64,000 nucleotides of DNA from an uncultured Maribacter sp. GTDB lineage: Bacteria; Bacteroidota; Bacteroidia; Flavobacteriales; Flavobacteriaceae. Shown here piece by piece: positions 46,084 to 55,500 of the stretch. Within the stretch, counting starts at the first letter, position 1; each line of letters begins with the position of its first letter. The translations under genes were made by a program, and so were the position numbers. The notes beneath the pieces were generated by a model. The model was not told where the DNA came from, did no database searches, and saw nothing but the letters and a program-made list of their open reading frames with translations. The stretch spans positions 1-64,000 of the forward strand of contig NZ_CANMBB010000004.1 of assembly GCF_947495965.1 (NCBI RefSeq). The letters are read 5' to 3'.

Positions 46084-47517
46084 ATGAAAAATGTAAACAA
46101 AACCTTTTTATATACCAATATTGCTTCGGCAATAGAGGAACAAATTAATAGCGGAGTTTTAAAATTTGGAGATAAATTACCTTCTGTACGTATTCTACAA
46201 AAAGAGTATGGAGTTAGTATAAGTACAGTTCTACAGGCTTACTATAATTTAGAAGCTAAAAGCCTTATAGAGTCTAAACCTCGTTCCGGTTATTATGTTC
46301 TTTTTTCAAAAGACAAATTATTAAAGAGTCCTGAAAAGACTACCCCTAATTCTAAAGCTTCTCATAAAAGTAAAGCAGAAATAATTATAGATTTTTATCA
46401 AACTATAAATGAGAAAGACATTATTAATTTTTCATTAGGAGTACCAGCTCCGGAGCTTTTACCAGTTGCCAAACTGAGTAAAACAATGCATGAGACAATA
46501 ATACATTTAAAAGCAGGTGGAACCTATTATGATACAATACAAGGTAGTGAAAACTTAAGAAGACAAATAGCGCAAAGAACTCTATTATGGGGAGGAAATT
46601 TAAAAGAAGAAGATATAGTTATTACAGCCGGTTGTACAAATGCGCTGTCTTTATCTTTAATGGCAGTAACTAACCCAGGAGATACTATCGTTGTTGAAAG
46701 CCCAGTTTTTTTTGGAATACTGCAATTGGCAAATACTTTGGGTTTACGTGTCATAGAGTTACCAACAGAGTCTTCTTCTGGGATGGACTTGAGTGCTTTA
46801 AAGGAAGTATTGAAAAAGCAAGATGTTAAGGCTATAGTTTTAATATCTAATTTTAATAACCCACTTGGGAGTATTATGCCCGATTCTCATAAAAAAGAAA
46901 TAGTAGAAATTATTAAAGCGCACCAAATACCACTAATAGAAGATGATATTTGCGGAGAAATTTATTACGGAAAAAATAGGCCAACTACATGTAAATCTTT
47001 TGATGATAGTGGGCTAGTGCTATGGGTGGGGTCCTTTTCTAAAACTTTAGCAGGTGGTTATCGTGTAGGGTGGGTAGCACCAGGGAGGTTTTTAAAAGAA
47101 ATATTACAATTAAAACTTTGTTTATCTTCTTCTACAACAACAATTACACAAGAAGCAATTGCTAATTTTCTAAGGAAAGGAAGATACGATTATCATTTAA
47201 GAAAATTAAGACAAACATTACATGCTAATAGCTTAAAATATATTACTACCATAGCAAAATATTTTCCAAAAGATACTAGAGTAACAAAACCGAAAGGTAG
47301 TTTTCTTTTATGGGTAGAACTTAACCCCAAAATAAACGTAAAAGAGGTATTTAATATGGCAAAAGAGAAGGGTATGGTATTTAGTCCGGGGACTATATTT
47401 ACTTTACAAAACCAGTACCAAAATTGTATGCGCCTGAGTTATGGTTTACTGTGGAATACTAAAGTCGAAAAGGCTTTGAAAGAATTAGGAGAACTTTTAA
47501 AAAATAGTAGTTTTTAA
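46084..47517 (+). CDS. MocR-type regulator: GntR winged helix fused to aminotransferase fold
   Basis: A 477-residue transcription factor. The N-terminal GntR winged helix (about 7-75, with FGDKLPSVRILQKEYGVS) precedes an aminotransferase class I fold (about 110-470), with PLP lysine K320 in SFSKTLAGGYRVGW. Such proteins bind PLP and an amino-acid ligand to control adjacent genes, here likely the divergent decarboxylase-phzF pair. Its 3' end overlaps the convergent MORN gene by 21 bases. Confidence 0.9.
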   Translation: MKNVNKTFLYTNIASAIEEQINSGVLKFGDKLPSVRILQKEYGVSISTVLQAYYNLEAKSLIESKPRSGYYVLFSKDKLLKSPEKTTPNSKASHKSKAEIIIDFYQTINEKDIINFSLGVPAPELLPVAKLSKTMHETIIHLKAGGTYYDTIQGSENLRRQIAQRTLLWGGNLKEEDIVITAGCTNALSLSLMAVTNPGDTIVVESPVFFGILQLANTLGLRVIELPTESSSGMDLSALKEVLKKQDVKAIVLISNFNNPLGSIMPDSHKKEIVEIIKAHQIPLIEDDICGEIYYGKNRPTTCKSFDDSGLVLWVGSFSKTLAGGYRVGWVAPGRFLKEILQLKLCLSSSTTTITQEAIANFLRKGRYDYHLRKLRQTLHANSLKYITTIAKYFPKDTRVTKPKGSFLLWVELNPKINVKEVFNMAKEKGMVFSPGTIFTLQNQYQNCMRLSYGLLWNTKVEKALKELGELLKNSSF

Positions 47518-48093
47518 TAAAGAACCTTTATCATCGTATATTTTCCAAGGACCACTTTTTTTACCATTTAGATAATTTCCTTGATCATGAATTTTACCGT
47601 TTTTGTAAAAAGAAGTCCATGTGCCGTTGGGTTTTCCGTTTTGGTAATTCTCTACGTTTGCTATTTCTCCAGAATCATAATAGGTTTTCCATTCTCCAGT
47701 GGCTCCTTTGGTATTGTAAATTCTAACATATTTTAGTGTGCCATCTTTTGCATAGTGTTTCCAGATACCATCTTTATTATTATTTAAATGATTTCCACCA
47801 AAATACAATTGTCCATTATTATGATACGCTTTCCACTCTCCGTCTAAAATATCCTCTTTAAAAGTTTCTATTTTAAAGATGTTGCCATTGCTATAATAGC
47901 GAACCCATTTTCCATTTTTTTTATTATTGATTAGTTGTCCAGTGAATTTTACACTTCCATCTTCAAAAAAGTCTTTTACATCAATAGTTTCTTTTTCATA
48001 GGAAACGGTAACACCATTTTTTTCTTTGTTTGATGTATTACAACCTTGGATTAACAAAAAAGTAACTAAAAGCAAGAATATGTATTTTTTCAA
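47497..48093 (-). CDS. MORN-repeat lipoprotein
   Basis: A 198-residue lipoprotein (lipobox cysteine 18, IQGC). About six MORN-like repeats of the form G.W..YY.NG (about 50-195) follow. The start is TTG at 48093: no ATG lies between it and an upstream in-frame stop, and the signal peptide begins exactly there. MORN lipoproteins are often labelled as YwqK-type antitoxins, but nothing here supports that. It is last in an operon with a T9SS adhesin and PorP/SprF genes. Confidence 0.85.
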   Translation of the reverse strand: MKKYIFLLLVTFLLIQGCNTSNKEKNGVTVSYEKETIDVKDFFEDGSVKFTGQLINNKKNGKWVRYYSNGNIFKIETFKEDILDGEWKAYHNNGQLYFGGNHLNNNKDGIWKHYAKDGTLKYVRIYNTKGATGEWKTYYDSGEIANVENYQNGKPNGTWTSFYKNGKIHDQGNYLNGKKSGPWKIYDDKGSLLKTTIF

Positions 48094-48105
48094 TGTAAAA
48101 GTCTA

Positions 48106-48645
48106 TTAATTAGCATTCCATTTTTCCCAATCATGAGGCTCTTTTTTACCATCCCAAAAATACTTAAAAGGCAATGGTTTTTCTTGCCACGGAGCAAGAG
48201 GGTATATATCGTAGTTATCATCATGGTCATAAAGACCGTAGGTAGGATTTTTTCCCCAGAAAAACTCAAATTTTACAGTTTCTTTAATTTCGTTAAGGTA
48301 TACACTACCTAGCACCATACAGTGGGTAGATCCACTAACAGGTGTTGTAAATGCCTTAGTACTTTCTATTTTTAAAATTGTTCCAATTGGGATTTTATAA
48401 ATTGGATCCGAAGTCTCATAAAAATTAGAATTAGTCAAATCTAAAATATAAGGGTTTTCTAAAGCGTGTTTATGTATGGTTATATAGCATTCTTGCTTGG
48501 TTTTTAAACTTTTATTAATAATAGTATTATAGGGGTATTTAGTAGATAAGTCTTTGGTTTTTGTCCTAAATACTAAAAAAAAAGAGCCAACAATAATAAT
48601 TGCGCTAAGTATTAGTAATCCAATTATTATTTTTTTTAAAATCAT
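48106..48645 (-). CDS. Membrane-anchored protein of unknown function
   Basis: A 179-residue protein with a single N-terminal hydrophobic helix (about 5-27) and a beta-rich soluble part, with a C-terminal YLWDGK-like aromatic cluster (FKYFWDGKKEPHDWEKW). I do not recognise a family. It starts 10 bases after the PorP/SprF gene and ends 12 bases before the MORN lipoprotein gene, so it belongs to the same operon. Confidence 0.75.
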   Translation of the reverse strand: MILKKIIIGLLILSAIIIVGSFFLVFRTKTKDLSTKYPYNTIINKSLKTKQECYITIHKHALENPYILDLTNSNFYETSDPIYKIPIGTILKIESTKAFTTPVSGSTHCMVLGSVYLNEIKETVKFEFFWGKNPTYGLYDHDDNYDIYPLAPWQEKPLPFKYFWDGKKEPHDWEKWNAN

Positions 48646-48655
48646 AGTAGTAATT

Positions 48656-49588
48656 TTAATCTATAGCGTAACCATCTCCAAATTGATAACTTATAATTAA
48701 TCCATGCGTATTTCCTAGAGGAGAATCATTAGTTGCAAGATTGTAATTATAAATAGCGCGTACATTATCAAACAAATAAATACCAGCTAAAATATTTATG
48801 GAGTTATTGGTTCTATATCCAGTACCAATTTCAAATTTATTTCTAAAACTTACCGCAACATTAATATCTGCTTGTAATGCAACGCCATCTTCATACTTTA
48901 ATAAAACGTTTGGCTTTATCATTAAATCTTGAAAACGATTATTAAAGAAGCGATACCCAAAATACCCATAATACGGACTATTTAAATTTATGTTATCGTC
49001 TGTTGCTAATGCATCACCTAAAATATTTGGAGTAGAAACTCCTACATAAAAAGAGGCATGGTTAAAAAGAAATCCTAAGCCAATAGTAGGTATAGAACCA
49101 TTAATATCTTGAGCAAAATTTTGGTCGCCAATAATTCCTAGTTGGGTTAAATTGTCTTGGTATTGTTGCAAGCCAGCTGTAATACCAAAAGAAAGTACAC
49201 CAGCATCATAAAGCTGCCAATAGGGTCTATTGCTTTTAAAATCAAAAAATATTTTATAAGAATATGAAGCAAAAAAACTTGTTGAAGTTGTTACCCCAAT
49301 TTCATCTCTAATTACTCCTGCTCCAATACCTACTTTATTGCGGTTAAGAGACCCATGACCACTTAATGAAAATGTTCTAGGACTACCATCAAACTGATTA
49401 AAAAAACCAGAATTACTCATAGAAAATTCTGTGTTTTCGGTTAAACCTGCGTAGGCAGAATTTAGGATAAAAGGATTATAATTATATTCTGTGAAAGTGG
49501 GCGTTTGTTGCCCAAATATAGAACTATAAGATACAAGTGACAGTATAACACCTAGTGCTAGCGTGCCAATATTTTTATTTAATTTCAT
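48656..49588 (-). CDS. PorP/SprF-family outer-membrane protein
   Basis: A 310-residue protein. A signal peptide (about 1-26) is followed by the PorP/SprF signature FTEYNYNPFILNSAYAG and barrel-like strands. In the type IX secretion system, SprF-like proteins are needed to place specific partner adhesins, usually encoded just upstream. Here the partner is the 2554-residue protein 4 bases away. Confidence 0.9.
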   Translation of the reverse strand: MKLNKNIGTLALGVILSLVSYSSIFGQQTPTFTEYNYNPFILNSAYAGLTENTEFSMSNSGFFNQFDGSPRTFSLSGHGSLNRNKVGIGAGVIRDEIGVTTSTSFFASYSYKIFFDFKSNRPYWQLYDAGVLSFGITAGLQQYQDNLTQLGIIGDQNFAQDINGSIPTIGLGFLFNHASFYVGVSTPNILGDALATDDNINLNSPYYGYFGYRFFNNRFQDLMIKPNVLLKYEDGVALQADINVAVSFRNKFEIGTGYRTNNSINILAGIYLFDNVRAIYNYNLATNDSPLGNTHGLIISYQFGDGYAID

Positions 49589-49592
49589 TGGA

Positions 49593-52500
49593 TTAACGCT
49601 TTAGAACTAAGAATCCTTTTGTTTTTTTAAGAATGGTTTCTCCTTCAATTTGAATATTAAAGAAATAGGTGCCTGCTGGTAATTTTCCAGCGCCCATTTT
49701 GGTTTTTAAATTTGCTTGACCTCGGAAAACGGCTGTATTATTATCATAATTATTTATTTCAAATACAGCATCTCCCCATCTGTTATAGATCATCACTACA
49801 TTTTCTGGGTAGTACTCAATATTATCTATGTGCCAATATTCGTTTACTCCATCACCATCTGGTGAAAACCCATATTTAGTTTCATCTTCAGGAATAATGG
49901 TGGTAAAAGATTGTTCTTCGCATTGTATGGCATCTCCTTTACTATTGTATGGAGTAATTGTCACATATATTTGTGTATCATAAGGATATTCTTGATTAGG
50001 TGTGTAACTAGTTTCACTACCCATTTCTTGGCTGTTAACTATATCTGTTCCTCCTGGAGTTGTGCCAATGGATAAGCGATATCCATCTGTTTTTTCTACC
50101 TCTTCCCAAGAAATGGTACTCTCTAAAGGAACATCATTTTCGCCATTAAAAGGGCTAGATAATGGGGAACATTCAGGAACTGTTATTTCCGTCTCAAAAC
50201 TTTCAGAAATACATCCAATAGCACTTCCAGATGTATTGTATGGTGTAATGGTAACATAAATTAAACTTTCGGAAGGTAAATCCTCGGCAAAAGTATAATT
50301 GGTTAAAGAAGCTACGTCTTCATTATTAACAATGTCGTTACCTCCTAATGAAGTACCTACAGAAATTCTATATCCATCTGCATCAAAACTTGTATTCCAA
50401 GAAATGTCAGTCATAACCGAAACTTCAGTTGCATTGTTTAATGGAGATACTAAATTTGTACAAGGAGGAATTGGTCTTACCGTAAAACTTTCGGTAGTAC
50501 ACCCAATGGCATCGCCAACTTCATTATATGGTATTATTGAAACTGTTACTATTTCTCCTGGGCCAAATGCATTTGCGAAAGTATGTGTGGTTCCAGTAAC
50601 TACTAAATCGGTTTCATTGTTTGCCGTAGTACTGCTTCCAGAAATGTTTATTGTATAACCATCTGCATCCGTAATTTCATTCCAAGAAATTTCATTAACA
50701 TTTGCCACTACAGCTCTATTTAATGGGCTAATAAGGTTAGTACATAATGGTACAGTTTTAATGGTAAAACTTTCTGAAGTACACCCAATAGCATTGCCAA
50801 CTTCATTATATGGTATTATAGTAACCGTAACGGTTTCTCCTTGTTCAAAATCATTAGAAAAATTATAGTTTGTAGCGGTAGTATCAAAATTTGTAACATT
50901 GTTAGTTGTACTACTACTAGCAGAAACACTTAACCTATATGCTGTAGCATTAGCAATAGCATTCCATTCTAAATTAGTATCTATAGCAACATCTATAGCA
51001 CCATTAACTGGTAGAGTTATGTTTGTGCATGATGGTACAGGTTTAATTGTAAAGCTCTCCGAAGTACACCCAATAGCATCCCCAACTTCATTATATGGTA
51101 TAACGGTTACTGTGACTGTTTCTCCTTGTTCAAAATTATTAGCAAAATCATAAGATGTAGTTGTAGTATCAAAATCTGTTAAGTTGTTTGCGGTGCTACT
51201 ACTAGCGGTTACAGATACTTTATAACCAGTGGCATCTGTTACAGTATTCCAGATAATATCAGAATCTACTGCAATATCTATAGAACCATTTGCTGGTGAA
51301 CTTAGAGTTGTGCAAGTAGGCACAGGTTTTATTGTAAAACTTTCCGAAGTACACCCAATAGCATCTCCAACGGAGTTATATGGTATAATGGTTACGGTAA
51401 CAGTTTCTCCTTGTTCAAAATCATCAGCGAAATTATATGTGGTACCCGAAGTAATATCAACATTTGTTATATTGTTTAACGTGCTATTACTTGCCATAAC
51501 GGTAAGTTTATAACCGTCTGCATCTGTGCTTGCGTTCCATTCTAAATTAGTGCTTGGAGCAATATCAACAGCTCCTGCTGTTGGTGTTATTAAAGTAGTA
51601 CACGTTGGTACTGGAGGAGGAATAATAGTAAAGCTCTCCGAGGTGCATCCAATAGCATCTCCTGTAGCATTGTAAGGAATAATGGTAACCGTAACAGTTT
51701 CTCCTCTTTCAAAATCATTTACAAAGGTATAAGTAGTACCAGAGGTTACATCAAAATTGGTTACATTATTTCCAGTACTGCTACTTGCGTTTACAGTTAG
51801 TTTGTAACCATCTGTATTACCGCTTGCGTTCCACTCAATATTTGTGTCTACAGGTATATTTGTAGCTCCATTATTGGGTGTTAATAAGGTAGTGCATAGA
51901 GGCACTCCGTCTGTTGTAAAACTTTCTTCAGAGCAACTAATAGCATCCCCATTACTATTATATGGGGTTACCGTAACATAAATAGTAGTGCTCTCAGGTA
52001 AATCAGCAGTTAGATCGTGAATTAAAACATCTCCAACATCTCCAGAATAAATATCAGAACTGCCTGAAGACGTACCTACGGATAATTTGTACCCCGTAGC
52101 AGAAGTTATTTCGGCCCATGTTAAATTGATATCCGGGGCAACTGCAGTTGCTCCATGTATTGGCGCAGATAAACTTGTACATGACGGTGGACTCGTAGAA
52201 TCTCCTGTAGTAAAGGTTTCTTCTATACAACCTGTTGCATCACCTTCTGCATTATACGGAATAATAGTTACGTAATGCATCCTAACTTCTTGTAAATCTC
52301 CAGGAATATTATATGTGGTAAAATTACCAACGTCAATATTGTTTACTACTTCAATTCCACCAGAAGTAGTTCCAACAACTACTAAATATCCAGTAGCGTT
52401 AGATACCGCTGTCCAACTTAATTGCGTATCAATAGGTACGTCAGTTGCACCATTCAATGGAGTTGTTAAATTTGTACAAACTGGTGGTACAGGAATTATT

Positions 52501-55500
52501 TCTGTATGGAAGCTTTCTTCGGTACAACTTGTGGCATCACCCTCATCGTTGTAAGGAATAATAGTCACGAAAATATCACTGTCTTCAGGTAAATCCGTTG
52601 TAAGGTCATATGTAGTAATGTTTCCAACATCTTCAGCATTAAGAATATCGCTTGCGCCAGTAGAAGTGCCAACAGTTATTTTATAACCATCTGCATTAGA
52701 AATTGGGTTCCAACTTAAATCTGTGGTTACTGGAACATTTGTTGCGGCATGTAAGGGATCTGTTAAATTGGTACATTCAGGAATGGTTGCTGGGCTGTTA
52801 GATATAGTAAAACTTTCTTCGGTACATGGACCAATAGCATCTCCTTCTGTATTAAAAGGAATTAAGGTTACGTAGACTACATCTCCAGTATTGAAATCGG
52901 ATGCAAACTCGTATGAGGTTTCATTGGTTATAGTGGCATTATTTACAATATCGTTGCCTCCTGGGCTTGTGCCTACTGTTAAGCGGTATCCTTCTGCGTA
53001 TAAAGCGTGTTCCCAAGTAATATTGGTATTTACCGGTACATCTGTATCGCCATTAAGCGGAGAGGTTAATAGTGTACAATCTGGTATGGGACAATCGCGA
53101 ACATCTTGGTTAAATGTCCATCCAAAATTGTCTATCATAGATTGTCTTTCTTCTTGCGCATCGCAATAGGGTAGGCCTTCTGCACCAAGGGTAATACCTG
53201 GAGTCAAATTTTGTTCTGACCAAGCTATTAGGGTGTTGTCGTAATTTTCTCTTACCAATGCCGTATTATCTAGCATATCTCGCATATCAGTTACGCTGCT
53301 TACATCCCATTCTGCTAAACTTTGGTTTAAAGCAATGGCATTATAGAAAGCAGAACGCATGCTTACAGTACCTAAATTCCATAAATTCATAGGTTGGTTG
53401 TATGCCGATGCATTGCTAAACATATAGTCCATATTGTTTACGCCAGACAAACGCCAATTGTTTATATTTTGGTTAAAGGTGGTTGCGCCGCTAAACATTT
53501 CTTCCATAGTAATTACTCCTCGTACATTCCAATCGCTAATATTTTCATTAAAGGCTATGGCATCTTTAAACATATCTTCCATAGTAGCTACAGAAGCTAC
53601 ATTCCAAGAGTTCATAGTTTGGTTATAGGCTGTAGCTCCATTAAACATAGCTTGCATTGTAGTTACAAAAGAAACATCCCAAGGGTCAATGTTTTGGTTA
53701 AAAGTAGAAGCTCCCATAAACATTTCTTGCATGGTTAATGCTTCACCAGTATTCCAATTGGATATTGGTTCATTAAATGCTAGAGCGTTTTTAAACATGG
53801 CTTCAAAATTGGTTACCACGGCTGTATTCCAATTATTCAAGGGCTGATTAAATGCTGCAGCATCTTCGAACATCGATTCCATTAAGGTAACCGAACTAAC
53901 GTTCCATGTATTTATAGGTTGGTTGAACATTGTTGCATCTTCAAACATACTTATCATATAGGCTACGGCACTTACATTCCAGTTATTTAAAGGTTGGTTA
54001 AATGTACCTGAGCCTCTAAACATCGCAGACATGTCTACTACTGAATTAACGTCCCAATTGTTTAAGGGCTGGTTAAATGCAGATGCATAACTGAACATAT
54101 AGGACATGTTTAAAACATTTGTTACGTTCCAAATATCAATATCTTGATTGAAGAGCCTAGAACCACTAAACATACTTCTCATATTAGTTACGTTACTTAC
54201 GTCCCAATTATCCAAGGACTGATTAAATACAGATGTATTACTAAACATAGAATCCATGTTAGTAACATTATTGACTACCCATGAATTTAATGGTTGGTCA
54301 AAAGCCCTAGCAGTATTGAATGTGCCTCTCATGTTAATCACATTACTTACATCCCAATTATCTATATTTTGATTAAAAAGTTCAGCTGAATTGAACATTT
54401 CTTCCATACTGGTAACATTGATAACATTCCAGTTGTCCAAAGGTTGATTAAATACGTCGGCTCTTTGAAACATTGACCTCATAGATGTTACATTACCTAC
54501 ATTCCAAGAGTTCAATGGTTGGTTATATGCATCATTATTAGCAAACATATATTCCATGTTTGTAACGTTACTTACATCCCAGCTATCTATATTTTGATTA
54601 AAGGCTACTGCACTGTTAAACATATTTGGCATTGAGGTGACATTTCCTACATCCCAGCTATCCATGGGTTGATTGTAAATACTTGCTTGATAGAACATAT
54701 TGGACATGTTGGTTACATTACTGACATCCCAATTATCTATATTAGAATTGAATAGATAAGTTCTCCTAAACATTCGAGACATATCTGTTACTTGGGTTAG
54801 GTTTGGTACATCTGTAGCATTATACTCCATATTTTCGCAGAAGTAAAAGGCCTGATTCATACTTTGCCATATCTGGTCTCCCCATTGGTCCATTGAAATA
54901 AGTTTTTTATTATCTCTATTGCTTGATTCTTGACGGAACGAAGGGAAATCTCCAATAATTGCAATGGTGTAAATGCCAGGATTTAAATAGGTGTGGGTTA
55001 TGTCGGTAGATACATTGTTATCATATTGTCCATCTCCCCAATCAATATTAAAGTCGTATGTTAAATAGTCAGGATAGCCATCGTTTAGTTCTATTCTATA
55101 TTGATTTGCTGCAGAAGAACTGGTATCTAAATTTCTAGTATCAATCGTAATTTTAAAAACATCTGTTCTATTTGCCCAGCTTTCTACAACTGTAAAGCTA
55201 GTTTCTTGACACCCAGTTGCTGGTCCTTCGTCATTATAGGGTACAACAGTTACATAAACGATATCTCCCGGGTCAAATTCGTTGGTAAAGCTGATGCCAA
55301 CAGTATTTCCTACATCAAGGTTGTTCGCAGGAGAGCCATTAATGTTAACAAAACTTCTTACTCCACCCCTTTCTAATTCCAAGTAAATGCGGTATCCCGT
55401 AGCATTAGGTGCTGGATCCCATCTAATATCACTGTTCGCAGGCGTAGCCGTGTCACTTGCATGTGGCATGGTAATATCGGTACAAAGTACATACGAACAG

